Assembly: GCA_003254885.1 (NCBI GenBank)
Contig: QANT01007790.1
Location: 1 to 64,000 of the forward strand
Reading direction: 5' to 3'
From: Purshia tridentata
Lineage: Eukaryota > Streptophyta > Magnoliopsida > Rosales > Rosaceae
Length of the DNA stretch: 64,000 nt
Shown here piece by piece: positions 26,872 to 39,740 of the stretch. The stretch's first letter is position 1. The number at the start of each line of letters is the position of its first letter. The notes beneath the pieces were generated by a model. That model was not told the DNA's origin and did not search any database. It saw nothing but the letters and a program-made list of their open reading frames with translations. The translations under genes and the position numbers were made by a program.

Positions 26872-27556
26872 TCAAGGATTGAAAAGGAGATCCCCACACT
26901 TGCATTTCCAGCTCATGGGCTTGTAGTTTGAGATGTCATCACCTCTGGAGTAAGCTATGTTCTTGGGGTTTGTATTAATGTCACTACTTCTGCTTCTTCT
27001 TGATCTATTGTGGCTTTGAACCTGTTGAGGGGCAACTGGGACCTGAATTGCCACACAATGCCCACAACCATTGCACCGCCTCTTACACTTTGGTGGGCTT
27101 GACCCTATCTGATTAGCACTAATCACCACCAACCCTCCTACATTTTCTCCAAGAACACCCCCTCTGATCTGTGTATGCAATTGAAAATCTCTGTAAGTAA
27201 TTAGTGGGTTAAAAATAAAGAAAAGCAAAGGGTAAAAGGGAATTTCGAGCAAGTACCTCAGTTAACTTGGTGGGAATTGGTCTAGCACCTGAAATACATA
27301 CATACAAGTAAAAGTGAGTATGGAAAAAAAAGGGAAAACCCATGTTCTGATATGGGTTTGTGTTTGTTTTAAAGTACAAAGAGTGCATGCATGGTGAATT
27401 AATTTGGGTAATTAATGATGGGGTAGCTGGGATTTTTTACTTACCTTCAGCCATGAATCTCACATTGCTGAAGCAGCTTGAGAGCAAGACCAAGAGGAAG
27501 GAAGTTATGATATTTCTCTTTCTGTGCCAACAGGCGCAAATTTGAGTGCTGCCCAT
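26872..27556 (-). CDS. EPIDERMAL PATTERNING FACTOR-like secreted peptide (EPFL1/2/3 type)
   Basis: Exons 27556-27445, 27288-27257 and 27168-26872 join to 146 aa. The first exon, too short for routine ORF calling, encodes MGSTQICACWHRKRN followed by a hydrophobic signal core ITSFLLVLLSSCF. The mature C-terminal region starts near GSSPPKC and has six cysteines (PPKC, RRC, GCGHC, WKCKC) and ends in LLFNP. EPF/EPFL peptides are processed from precursors and bind ERECTA-family receptor kinases with or without TMM, controlling stomatal patterning, organ growth or leaf-margin shape. Six cysteines, a long Ser/Asn-rich loop and YSRGDD..NYKPMSWKCKCG fit the EPFL1/2/3 branch rather than EPF1/EPF2 (eight Cys) or EPFL4-6. 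The exact member is not assigned. Confidence 0.9.
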
Positions 27557-27704
27557 ATTTTACTTTTGAAAAGAGAGTGGTGAGGTAAGAGCAAAGAGCT
27601 AGTGGCTGCAAAGCAGAGTAAGTGTTTTTTTTTAGTGTGTAAGACAGACCTTGAGAGGGGACAAGTGGGAGGTGATTAAAAAAATTATGTGTGAGAGGGG
27701 GGGT

Positions 27705-27711
<7 letters not shown>

Positions 27712-27743
<32 letters not shown>

Positions 27744-28103
27744 CTGAAGTGTGGCAGAGCAGGAATGAAAATTTTTCTGAAAAGTGAAGGAGGGGAGGTT
27801 CAGACATTGAATGCTGGCTTCATAATGCAAAAGGATTACTCTGTTTTTGGTTTCAGTTTCAACCCCCAACTCTGTGTATATATATATATGAATGAATGAT
27901 GGAACGTGGAAGGTGGGAGAGAGAGAGCGAGAGCTCTGAAGTGTGGCAGAGCAGGAATGAAAATTTTTCTGAAAAGTGAAGGAGGGGAGGTTCAGATATT
28001 GAATGCTAGCTTCATAATGCAAAAGGATTACTCTGTTTTTGGTTTCAGTTTCAACCCCCAACTCTGTTTATATATATATGAATGAATGATGGAACGTGGA
28101 AGG
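27712..28103. repeat. 192-bp tandem duplication upstream of the EPF-like gene
   Basis: Two near-identical copies (about 27720-27911 and 27912-28103) share GCTCTGAAGTGTGGCAGAGC at 27741 and 27933 and end in GAATGATGGAACGTGGAAGG. The copies differ at a few bases and in GA-repeat and TA-repeat lengths; copy 1 begins in a long (GA)n run at about 27711-27740. They lie 160-550 bp before the start codon, in the likely promoter or 5' UTR. Confidence 0.92.
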
Positions 28104-30155
28104 CAGGAAGGACCATAGTACTAAGGGAAGGACCTCAGCACTCAGCGCAGCCTCGTTTGTTGAGCCTCCGAAAAGCCAGGTTTGTACATTTATGAGTGAT
28201 TTTTAGATTTATTTATGCAAAGCAAAAGCAGAGAAAACAAACCACTTTTATAAGAATCATAGCAATATTGCATGCAGAGCAGAAAAGAAAGGATAGACTC
28301 TAGACAGGCCAGCACAAGTTCGATAGGGACTATATAGGCCTCGAGGTCACTCATTCACTCACTCAATATGTATAATATATATGGAAATAGTAACAAGAAA
28401 AGAGGCACGAAGAAACTCTCACACACACACACAGACGCAGTGACATAGCAATGTCACAGGGTGAGGTGGGGTTTACTTGGTTTTCGTTTTCACGTTTGGG
28501 TTTTTCTACTTTTTCTTTGTGGAAATCTGAGCTGGCTGATGTGGGTCTATATATGTTGATCCATTTAAACACGGTAATGTTCTTTATTTTTTCTTGAAAA
28601 GAGTAGATGGATACTACTTGAGGGTGGTAGCTGCTGAGTAGGTATCTAGCAAAGAGATTTTGGGGCCCTCATGTTGCTGGAGAAGTTATTTCTGGTTATG
28701 TGGGATGTGAGACTGATTTTCTAGCAAATTCACGTTTCCACTTCATCTCTCGAGTCACTCACACTCACAGGCTTATCACGGTTTTTAACAGTGTGATTAC
28801 TGCACTGTAACCTTTTGATTTTGTACCTCATGCAATTATGAGTTTTAGTTATTCATCAAATTCCCAATATAATCAGTGCTTCTTTTATAGCCAAGATTTT
28901 TGGGTACCCCTAGTTGCAATTGAAAAATGGTAAGAAATGACAAAGAATTAGAATAACTTAAGTTAAGGGTAAGATTTTATTTTTTTTATGTAGCAACAAA
29001 ATTTATATAATTTTACATACATCACTATGCCAAATTCCTATATGAATGAGATTTTTTTTCAGTGTCGTATTAAATCTTAAGGTCCACTCATTTATTGATA
29101 CAAGGTCCTAAAGTAAATTCGAATACGTTCAAGACTATAATACAAGCTCTGAAGTCTGATTAAAGTTGTTGGTCCCTCTTACAGAAGTTAATTTTCAAGC
29201 AGGACCGTTGCAGACTGAGTGTCATTTCATATTTCCATAGTAGCATGCATGAATCGTTACAACTGAAGTCTGAAGCCTCTCAAAGACCAATTAAGCCAAA
29301 GGCCAAAGCTAGCTCCATGTAATGTAGCCACGTGAAAATGCCAACCAGCTAGCCTTGCTCGAAAGGAGGAGTCACCACTGCTTTGCCGTGTTGAGTGGTA
29401 CTAATGAGTCTGGTGACCACATTGATTCAGTTCTGACAAAATTGTAAAACCATCATCATCATCACCATCACTCTCACCTCTTACCTTTCCTACTTTCGAA
29501 TTTATGATGTGCAGATTAGTCGGCCCCTCCCTTCTCTGCAGACTCATACTGCTGCTTATCCAATGTTAAAAACTTTTTGGACCAGCAGTACTACTGTCCT
29601 TTGTTGATGAATTACTTTTTACTGATGTAAAAAAAATTCAAACAAAGTCTAATATCTCTGATCATTTGATTCAGAACCAGTATTTCTTTTATAGCTTCTT
29701 TACTTTATATTTTAAACCTGGTCGAATCACGGGACGGGTTAACAATGTAACATATAACATACCAACAGTTTGACAAAAAATAATTTGATGAATTAGAAGC
29801 GATTAACATGCTTTTGAGTATGTATACATGACTCCATGTTCATTGAAGAATATAAGTCGTAAATTACATACACATCTTTAAGCAGTACTTCTCTGGAAGG
29901 ACACTTTGTCACGTTCTCTTTCCCTCCTCAGGAGACATACATGTGGCACCGTCTCTCCAGAGACACACATGTGGAGCCGATAGGCAGAGTGTCTTTAAGA
30001 CTCAAAAAGTTTAAATTTCTTCATCTGAGGTCACCTGAGGATGAGATGTTCACAACATTTCCTCAAAGCCTGGCCCAGAAGCTCTCCTCTTTCCCAAGCG
30101 AATGCTGTTGTATGGCAAATCCACTGGCTTTGAAGTGATAGCAAAATGGCACATG
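28104..30155. other. Intergenic DNA upstream of EPF-like gene
   Basis: Probably extended promoter of the EPF-like gene and, near 30155, 3' UTR of the lipase. A short CA repeat sits near 28417-28432 and an ATC trinucleotide repeat near 29454. No gene was recognised on either strand. Confidence 0.45.
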
Positions 30156-33100
30156 TCATACAAGAAAATTGTCGACCATGTGTTCGATCACATCAGCCCC
30201 GTCAGAATGTAAACAGTTTTTCACCTGACCAACAATAAGAGCGTTAAAGTATGTCACACTCTGGATGCTTCTCTAATGCAAGATGCAATCAGTCTGCATT
30301 GTGAAACAGATAATAGAAAAAGACAATGGTAAATCGCTGAAGGAATTCAGCCTTCGGACAACGGTAACACATGATTAGTTTCAAGGAAAAAACATCGACT
30401 TACCTGAATGGTACTGTGCGCGAGGTATCTTTGTTTACTTCCACTGAAGTTCACATCAATCCGTTCCCAGCTCAATTTGGTCAAACTTCTGATCATTTCC
30501 TCTGCAAATCATGTAGTGGAATTAGTGAGAAAAAATGTCAAGGAGCTAGAATTACTGCATTGACAGGAGCTCACAATATGTTAGCAATCATGGAAATAAT
30601 ATATACAATTGTGTTAATCAGATGAAAAATGGGAGCAACAAATAGAACTACTCATAATTTTTTTTTACAAAACAAAACTATCCATATAAGGAGTCTCCCA
30701 CTACAGAACTTTCTCTTCGACCACCCTTAATTACAATTGTTATCATTAAATTGACCAGAGAGCTACTAATTAGCTAGTTTTTCTCAAATTTAGCTGCATC
30801 ATTTATAGGATTTTAGTTTTCATAGAACTACTATGCAAATCATACAAACAAGATATCAGTTAGAATTCAGTCAATTATGCAGTTACAATTTTATAGATTT
30901 AGTCTCCCCAGAATGCCAACTAGAAGTCATTGCAGGCGTCATTCAACTAAAAGGACTTCTATTCTATGTTTGGCTTTATAATTTAGAAGCAGCTGATGCA
31001 CTCCATAAGTTTTTGTGTTGAACACATATTCCATACCCATTTGCCTCATTGCCTGTAATCTATGCACCTCCAATTCTGTATATTTCTGGTAGAGAAGCTT
31101 CATGCATTCTAGAGTAATTAATTCCTAATAGCACCAAACAATTTACTTACATATCTAATACTAAAAATGATATGCAAGTGAAAGTGGAATTCTCAACGGT
31201 TTCTTCCGATCTATATACAACAGGTAGATTTGAAGGTTACTGGTAATCAGTTATTAGTCAAACAAGAGAACAGACTAGCAAACCTTCCAAGTCAATACTC
31301 TTGCGTCCACTGACTTTGACTTCTTCTTGAGTACTGGCAGTTTTTATTGTCTCCACGTTTACAATATGTGGGTATTTGTCATCTCTGGATAAATGTTTAA
31401 GCTGATAGAAAAGTTCATGTCAAGATTAACTCCAGATACAATTATAATTAAAGCATCCATGAGTAGCTTCAAAATTACCTTTGGCAGCTCCTTCTTACGC
31501 CTTAGAGATGATGTACTCCATCCCACAAGGTCTATAAGAGTTGTCAAGTGCCTCACATAAATAATGGACATAGTAACAAAAAAATAATGTACACACACAC
31601 ACACAAAAATTAAAAGGATACGGTCAAAATGAACATTTGCATAGGCAACACGACGCTTGAAGGATTGCAAAGCAGATCTGCAGAGAGAAGAATAGATATG
31701 ATGGCAGGTTATTGAATCATCACCCACAGTGGCTGATCATGGGTTACAGAAGCAAATGCAATTAGTTATTAAGACTTACAAGAATTTAAGATCTTCAGAA
31801 TCACTGACCATCTGAAGAAGAAGGGGAGGCTTTCCGTTATCACAATCAGTTAAAAAGAGATGTCTTCCAGTTCTTCCAAGACACCATGAAGTGCGAGCCG
31901 CTACTTTTTCCAGGGTTTGAAAACCACAAAACACTGGCACCTGAAACATAAAAACCAGCCGAAAATCAAGAACTATTGAAAACGGAACCCTACTTGTAGG
32001 CAGAGAAGACAGACCTTCACTTGTTACTAAATTTTCATATCATGATTTGTAACTTTTGAAGATGCCCATAACCAGAATGAAAATCTAGAGATTAGTCACT
32101 CCTAATTAAAGAAATTTTGAAGCTTCAAAATCACATGTATTGTTTAAATTGAGACAATTCGATTAGTTCTGCTTCAAGGAAACACCCTAGTAGTCCAGAA
32201 AAACTATTGTTGATGGAGAAACCTGATTACACCTCCTACAAAATCTTAACAGTTAAGTGAATAACAACCTAATTCTTCAATTAACCAAAAAAAATTCAAA
32301 TGATTTTACCATCAAATGGCACCAAAATTCAAATGTTTGATTTATAAATGACTCCTAATAATATAACAGAGGATGAGCATGCAATCATAACGACTCAAAT
32401 CACCTGTTTATGCCCCCTGGAACCGAGGTGTGGAGTTGCAGAGGTTATAAAATTCATGGGCTCCAGTCCGGCAATTTTGCCTCTGACTTTCTGTTCCGTC
32501 CATGGATCCTCAAATCCATTGCTCCTACACCCTCCATTTTCCTGAGACAGTTCCCTCGCGAGGTCTCGTTCATAAAGCCTGCCAATGGCATACCTTGCAA
32601 CAAGGCCACCTAATGAATGGCCAACAAACGAGATCTTCTGAACACCTGAGTAACGTTTTATAACAGAAATAACCTGAAAATTATAATAATGACGATATTA
32701 AAAACTATAGTTAGTTTGGAGTGTGGTGCAGCAGCTTGAAACTCAAAGAAGTGCTTTCAATCCTATACCAACACAATCTGAACAACCCAACAAACAGAAA
32801 ATCGAAACCCATGATTCCAATTCAAAGGAAAAATGATAAACACTTAAACAGGTAGTTTGGTGAATGAATATAGTCCTAATAAATAAATAAAACGAAGTAA
32901 CACACCTCTTCTGCTAATCTCTCTCCCATTACATCAACACCGTCAAATGTCAACATTGAACAATTGCATTCACTGCCTGCAAAGCAAAATGATTATATGC
33001 AAACTCATTTATTACATGAAAATGCAATTGGTGCCCTCTACGTAATTTGAAAAACTGACTAAGCAAGCAAATTATGGAAGTGCAAGTGAATTGTCAAAGA

Positions 33101-33563
33101 ATAGAACTTTACAACAAAAGAACTCACAGTGAACAATAACATCTTCTGGGTATCTCTTGAGAAACTGCTTTGCTGCAAATCTCCAATTCTGAGCACTGCA
33201 CACCAAATGTACAACAAATTCAATTCACAAAACAGAGAATCAGACAAAGTATTAATTAGTTTGCACTGACCTGCCTATAAGACCATTAACCATTACAACA
33301 AGGTGGGTGGAAGGACTCATTTTTCTACCATGCCCCTCTTCCTCAACCACCTCCATATCAAAATTCCCCTTCTTCCCGTCCGGTTCCGATTTCAGACTAA
33401 AGCACCGAAACTTGGGCAGGTAATAAAACGACGTCGTCGTTCCGTCTTTGCTCCTCTTGCTGCTCTTCTTCTTCTTACTCTTGCCTCTGTGCTTGATCTC
33501 AGTTGAAGAAGATTCCATCCGTACAGTTCCAGAACCATCCTCATCCAACTCCAGTGAAGCCAT
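30156..33563 (-). CDS. Putative serine lipase/esterase, DUF676 (ROG1-like), 10 exons
   Basis: Exons: 33563-33271, 33195-33128, 32976-32906, 32673-32404, 31940-31780, 31677-31622, 31531-31479, 31401-31284, 30501-30404, 30224-30156; 418 aa. The N-terminal 60 residues are basic and Lys/Ser-rich (KSKKKKSSKRSKDG). HLVVMVNGLIGS starts the alpha/beta hydrolase core; FVGHSLGGLVARYAIGRLY carries the nucleophile elbow GHSLGG in exon 4, and SATPHLGSRG and FDHLVGWSTSSLRR are typical of the DUF676 putative serine esterase family. These are predicted lipid hydrolases; substrate and location are not known from sequence. The last exon encodes only 22 residues (ending MVDNFLV). It is unrelated in fold detail to SGR2's DDHD lipase. 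It shares an upstream region with the sigma factor gene. Confidence 0.9.
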
Positions 33564-34472
33564 TGCTGTCTTTGCGAATCTTGGTCAATGGGAGATAGAA
33601 GGAGATAGAGGTTTTTGATTGTTGGTAGCGTAACGTGGCGGTTTTAGACTGAGCAGTTACAACTACTTACATATTTCGAACTTTCGTGTTTCAGGTTTCG
33701 TCGTCGTTCCTGATGGATTCCCACGGCGACTGAGAGCTCGCCATTTCTGACTAGCTTTACTTAAATAGCCCTTGGTTTTTAAGTTAATTATGGAAATGTT
33801 GGACTGGTTTTTGGTTGACTTTTGGAAAGTGAGGGTATGTTTGGAATGTTCAGTCGCCTTATGAGAAAGCAAAGGACTTTGACAGTTAAATTAGCCTTTT
33901 TGTTCAAGCAGCTTAAACCTTTCAGTTAATTAATTAAGGGTTTTAAAATTAAGCACCCTTACTTTAATTAGTTATTTGTCAAAAAATTGATGGTTTTGCC
34001 TCGAGAATTATAATATAGACTTTGATTAAGAGATGATAACCCTTTGACAAGGCCCATGGATCCCAATAGTTCCCGAGCTCTTCTTACACTCTTTGGTCCA
34101 CTAAAAGTGAGTGAGGAAAAAAAAACCCAAGCAAAAGCCCAAATAACATTAATCTCGTAACTTGTAAGTTTGTAACTCGTAGAACTCACAAGTCACACGT
34201 AACGGGAGAAAGTCAAAAGAAAAAAAACTGACCAAAACAAAATTGAGTTTATAAACACTTACTTGGGCCTCTATAAAATGGTACGCGACTGGTGTAAAAC
34301 TAGTTCACCCATGTTCAAAGAGATGAAGAATCGGTGGTGGAGATCGACTCAAAGTCCCTTTAACCCAAAAAATAAAAAAAAGTCCATACCCATGAAGATT
34401 TTTTTGCTTGACAACACCATGAGGATTTAATGGACTCTATTGCTCTACCTCTTTTTTGTGCCAAGAAGGACA
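33564..34472. promoter_or_regulatory. Divergent promoter region lipase / plastid sigma factor
   Basis: A 0.9-kb interval between oppositely oriented start codons. On the + strand TTGGGCC (34263) sits right before TATAAAA (34272), about 200 bp ahead of the sigma-factor ATG; GCCCAAAT near 34137 is a reverse site-II-like motif. No coding exon was seen. Confidence 0.5.
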
Positions 34473-37400
34473 ATGGGTTTGGGTTTTAGGCTCAACCTCA
34501 AGTGTGGTTTTCCAATTCATTCTCAAAGGCAAACCAATTCCCCTTCCAAGCTTTCTTCAACTTCTGGTGAGTTGATTGCCTCCCACACCTGATTAGCCTG
34601 ATTTCATTTCATTCCTCTGGTCCAACAGAGACTATTTCTCTGCTTCCACATTTCTCTTTGCTTTGAAATTTTATTGAATTATCCAGCAGTGCATCTGTTT
34701 TTGCAGTCTTACACTTCATAGCATCCTTTTGAGTATAATAATACCATGGTACTTGTTAGTTCTCAGTGATTTTCAAGATGATCTTATTAAAAGGCAAGTT
34801 TAAGAATTGGATAAATTTTTGTATGGGCTGTTCAAACTTTATGTTGTGGTTTAGAAATTTAGAGCAATTGAAAATGTACTATCATTTCTATAGAGGCAGA
34901 ATTTTGGCATTTTGGAAAGCTTAGTGTCTTAATCTCCCATCTGCCATAAGTTATGCACATTGGTATTATTGGCCTGAATTATGTTGTCAATTTTTATAAT
35001 TTTCAATATAAAATGATGCAGTTAGAGGCAGAGAGAGCACTTTCAACTCTGCAAGGCTGTCCTTCCTGTCAGTTATTTCTGAGGAATCTGAGACTTCCAA
35101 TAAAGATCATCTGAAAGTGTACACTTGTCCATCTGCATCCCCACAAATTTTAGAGGATGGTATCTCAGAAATGGAAGAGATGAAGGTTTGCTCTTTTATT
35201 GAATTGTTGCTAAAAAGTTGCACAATATCTTAACAGTAACACACTATCTTCTCTTTGTTTATATAGATAAAAATCTTACCTTGACTTTGACCTTTCAGAT
35301 GAACTTTAGGATGTCAAAGAGTAGTTCACCCATCATGATTGGTGATAACCAGAGGCCTATCGGAGAGGACACCTTTATTTTGAGCACAGGCTTAAAAACA
35401 TGCAAGGCATCTCATTTTAGTTTGTTACTGCAAAATCTTGATGTTTTGGAGGAGACTTTTGCTAATTCAGACACGTTAAAGTTGGAAAAAGAGATTCTTA
35501 TGCAATTAGGAAGGCTTGGAGCTCTAAAGTTATTCAATACCTGTCTATCACAAACTATTAAAAACTCTGGCTTTTTGGATATATTTAACTTACCGACTGA
35601 ATCGATTGAAGAGCTTAAGATGGATAGAGGAACAGATAACTACACAGGCAAAATTATTGTACTCTCTGGGAAAAAGGAAGAACGGAAATCAAGAAAAAGA
35701 TCTCCAGATAATGCCAAAGTTTCTTCTGATTCCTTGCGTCTGAAGACAACTTCGGAAGGTTTTCAACAACCTACTCTTTCGTCAGTAAAAAGAGCATCAA
35801 ACTCTACAAGTAGAAGACTGATGATTGCCAAAAATGAGGCAGAAATGTCAGTCGGGGTTAAGGTTGTACTTATCTTCAAAGATATAGACTTAAAATAAAA
35901 TTTCACATGCTTCAAGGATGTCTTTACCAGCTATTCTTTTGTTCTATTACAGGTGATTGCCGACTTGGAGAGAATTAAATCAACTTTGGAAAAGGAAACT
36001 GGTAAAGTGGTGACCTTAAGATGCTGGGCAAAGGTAGCTGGAGTTGATGAAAATGTGCTTCAACAGAATTTGCGTTTTGGTTGGTATTGCCAGGATGAGC
36101 TTATAAGGAGCACTCGGTCCTTAGTTCTATACCTTGCTAGAAATTACAGAGGACAAGGAGTTGCCTTGGATGATTTACTGCAGGTTTGTTAAACATATAT
36201 TTAATTTCGTGTTGCTCACTGTGCTTGTTTCAATACAACAATAAAACTTCTATTTCTAAATTATAAAATGTATTTCTAAGTCAACCTTGCCCTGAAAGAA
36301 TTCACATGTTATTAAGTATGCATTCGCCATGAATATAGTATTAGAATGAATCATATGAAATTGATTACAAGTATATGGCCGTGACATTCAATTCCTTGTT
36401 GATCATTGAAATAGATTTTATACAACAACATAGGTCAGATGTCATAACATAATGCAGAACTCCTCGTATTTTCTGGAAACTCTGCATTACTACATGTATT
36501 TATGTGATAATTATCTCAATTTGTTAGTCTCTCACTTGAATGCCCCCTTTTACACAGGCTGGATACCAGGGTCTCCTGCAAGGTGCAGAAAGATTTGATC
36601 CCTCGCGGGGTTACAGATTCTCAACCTATGTCCAATACTGGATAAGGAAATCAATGTCAAGGTTGGTGGCGCGACATGCTAGGGGGATTCGCATACCTGT
36701 ATGTTACTCTCTCTGAAAGACTTTCTTCATACAATATCATGTCGGTGAATGCTGGAGGTTGATCATTGAGTTGTTTTCATTTTAGTGCACACTAAGCAAG
36801 GCAATAAATCAGATACAGAAAGCTCGAAAAGCCAATTATAACAGCAGCATGAAATACCCAGATGATGAGGAAATTGCAAGGAGTACAGGTCTTTCTTTGG
36901 TGAAAATCAGATCGGCTAGCAGATGTCAAAGAGTTGTGGGTTCCATAAATCATAAGATATGGGACTACTCTGCTGGGACATATATGGTATTGATCTAGCT
37001 AATCTTTCTTGTCTCTCTTGCATGTGCATTTTATACAGACTTTTCTTTTGCTAGGGCTTATAGGAATGGGGACTAAAGAAAAAATGGAGATCAATGTTTT
37101 TAGTCTTACTTTGTAGTTTGTACACTTCAATTGTCTTATTCTTTAATAGTTTGGCAAGCTAATAATAGCAAACACACAAAACCCTGCAAACATGCAATGA
37201 ATTGGAGAAACGAAACATCACATTCCTTAATCATGTTGAAAGTGGTTGTGGAGGTTATTTTGTTGACAAGAAAACCTGTTATGCATTAATGGTACAGGAA
37301 TTTACACCAGATATGTCAATAAAGAGCCCTGAGGAAACTGTCATGAGGCAACACATGAAAAAAGACATTCATGATCTCCTGAAAGGCTTGAATTTGAGAG

Positions 37401-37582
37401 AGAGGCAAGTGTTGGTACTTCGATATGGGCTAAACAACGGCGACCCCAAGTCACTTGAGGAAATTGGACGGCTTTACCATGTGAGCAAGGAGTGGATACG
37501 GAGAATAGAAAAGAAAGCTCTGATGAAGCTTAGGGATGAAGAAACCCACAAAAATTTAAGCCATTATTTGAATAAGTGGTAG
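34473..37582 (+). CDS. SIG3: Plastid RNA polymerase sigma factor (SIG3-like)
   Basis: Exons 34473-34566, 35022-35185, 35299-35862, 35953-36183, 36558-36698, 36786-36986 and 37298-37582 join to 559 aa. The upstream ATG at 34430 is followed by an in-frame stop, so 34473 was chosen. The Ser/Arg-rich N-terminus suits a transit peptide. Sigma-70 region 2 is [18 protein letters not shown] through [20 protein letters not shown], followed by HARGIRIP; region 3 is in exon 6; region 4 has [15 protein letters not shown] and the helix-turn-helix [20 protein letters not shown]. Such factors guide the bacterial-type plastid polymerase PEP to promoters. Assignment to the SIG3 subgroup rests on remembered similarity (the NEAEMS..VKVIADLER segment and the Tyr-Leu-Asn C-terminus) and is moderately sure. 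Confidence 0.9.
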
Positions 37583-39740
37583 ATTCAGGATACTGTGAAC
37601 AGAAAGTAGGCTTCTTCAAGTTTCTTGATCTGAAGTAGTAGGCTGGGTGAATAGTCATCACATACTGACAACTATAACTACTTTCTGGGAGAGATTGAAG
37701 GATACACAAAATCTTGGGTTACTTTCTGTTAGTTCCCCACCAAATTTGCAGCTCTCAACTCTACCATGGGAATTTTTGCCTTCCTCATGTGAAGATTATA
37801 ATGTTGAATGTTAGCATTCTTTCATTTTCCTTGGTGTGGTGAGAAGGAATTGCAAGTGCTGATTGTTTTTTCAAAACCTTGACCGTGTATAGTATAGATC
37901 AGGTGGAGCTTGTTATGTTCATTGTATACTTTTCACCCATACATATGATATGAACTACTGTTTATGCATAAGTGTTCGTTCTCTCTACTCTCACTCTGAA
38001 CTCGTATCAAATTATAGGGACCCTTATAATATATGCTACAATGCTTGTCCCAACTCACATGCTGTATAATCTAGAATTTGTCTCTCAAAGTTACCTCATT
38101 TCTTAGGATAAGAATGTACCAGAGTGCATAGAAAGCTTGCATTGTTTGGTTCATTCGTTTAAAGCCAGCTTTCTGTCACTAAAATCATGAAAGCAATGCA
38201 GAATACACGCAGATATGGTTGATCGGGCTTTGAAGTTATGCAAAAATGAACACGATTTTGATTTAATAAATTATACACACTTCAAAATTAGCTTCTCATA
38301 CAACTCATATATGAATAATGCATGAATCTAATTTTAGAACGCAAATCACTAACAAGAAAAAAAGGTGATTACCTAATGTGAAATGACCCAAACCTAAGCA
38401 ATTTTGAAGTCGGTTCAATTAAGAAATCTTTCTTGCAAAGCCCACCCTTACTAAAAGAGGAGTATGTATTGATGTATTTCCTGCTTTGTTATTGGAGTAG
38501 ACTATTCCAACTATCTTTCATTGCTGAATTGACCACCATTAGGACATTCGATAATAGTCTACCGAAATATTTGTATTATTTCGGTAAACTATTGTTGAAT
38601 AGTACAAATATACAAAAGGATTCAATAGTTAGCCACTGAAATAACGCAAATATTTCGATAAACTATTATCAAATATTTTAAAAATGGTCAACTCAACAAT
38701 GGAGGTGGTCGGAATAGCACGTGCCTTTTGTTCTTTTGTCCAACTCTCATTTTATCCCTCATCGTTTCTCACACCACTCTATTTCCTTCTACTTTCTTTG
38801 TGTTTTGTTTTTTTCTTATTTTCCTTACTTTCTTCTTCTTCTTCGTATAAAAATAAAAAGAAAGAAATAGTTGAAAAGTCCCAACCCAACTCCTCAGCCA
38901 GACAGGACCTCAACATTCTTAGGTGGTGGGTAAGCTAGCTAGCACTGGGCTGCTCTGCCTTCACCCAGTTTAGACACGTGTCCTACGCCTTTAAAAAAGC
39001 ATCAAAGATCAAACCCTGTTAAGCAAACGACCTCGTCACCCAACTCACCCTCGTAAAGCAGTTACAGACCAACAGACTTCAAGGTTTCTGTAGAAATTTA
39101 GTCAAACTGGTTCGGTGGGTCACGCAACTTAGCTCCCTCGCGGGTGATCCTTCACTGACCAACTTAGTGGCTCGGACACGCGCCAAAGCACCGACGCTCA
39201 TACGGTGTCGTTGGTTATTTTTCTTATACGGTGTCGTTTCATCGTGCTTTTACTGTTTTTACATTACTTTTTCTCCGTTATCTAGGAGAGTGTATTAAAC
39301 GTTCTTTATAGCAGCGTGAGATCCATCTTAGTGCATGATCAGGCACGCTCAACCCTACGAAACGCTAAACCGACACACCCAATATCAGTGGGTTTCTCAT
39401 TAGATCGAAAAGGACAAATATTCTAAAACCAATAATGGCCTTACACGACCCAAGCCCAAATGGAACCGACCTCATCTGATCATTTCCATTAACCTCCTCA
39501 ACGTTCCCAAAAATCAATGAAGTTCCTGTTCCCTATCCTGTCCCCTCTCTCTCTTTTTCTGCAGAGCGATTTCTAGGGCTCACAGGGGATTCGTTTAGGC
39601 CTAACAAACACCAAAACGCACAAATTTCCACGGTGGTTTCTGCGTTTAATTGCATTCGAATCGAAATCAAATTCGACCTGAAAATCCCAATTCCAAGCCT
39701 TCAATCTAATCTAATGAGTAATGACTCTTGCCACTAGTGA
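37583..39740. other. Intergenic region upstream of the glycine-rich membrane protein
   Basis: 3' UTR of the sigma factor at the left, then AT-rich DNA with the hairpin at 38.5-38.7 kb. At the right is promoter and 5' UTR of the next gene, with TACGGTGTCGTT twice (near 39199 and 39228) and a CT-rich leader near 39543-39560. No exon was recognised. Confidence 0.45.
38497..38722. repeat. Long foldback hairpin (MITE-like or hairpin-RNA-like)
   Basis: The left arm (about 38497-38602) and right arm (about 38621-38722) are reverse complements over roughly 100 bp with moderate mismatch, separated by a loop of about 18 bp. Matching blocks include GAATTGACCA / TGGTCAACTC, CGAAATATTTG / CAAATATTTCG, GATAATAG / CTATTATC and CTATTCC / GGAATAG. 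No coding frame or clear target duplication is seen. It may be a MITE or a foldback arisen by inverted duplication; transcription would give a long stem. Confidence 0.75.

Noticed and set aside
27447-28061. 204-codon open frame on the minus strand
   Set aside because: It runs through the 192-bp duplication and simple repeats and overlaps the EPF-like first exon in another frame; its repeated peptide simply mirrors the DNA duplication.
29941-30138. 65-codon + frame near the lipase 3' end
   Set aside because: Opposite the lipase 3' UTR, no family signature, no splice partners.
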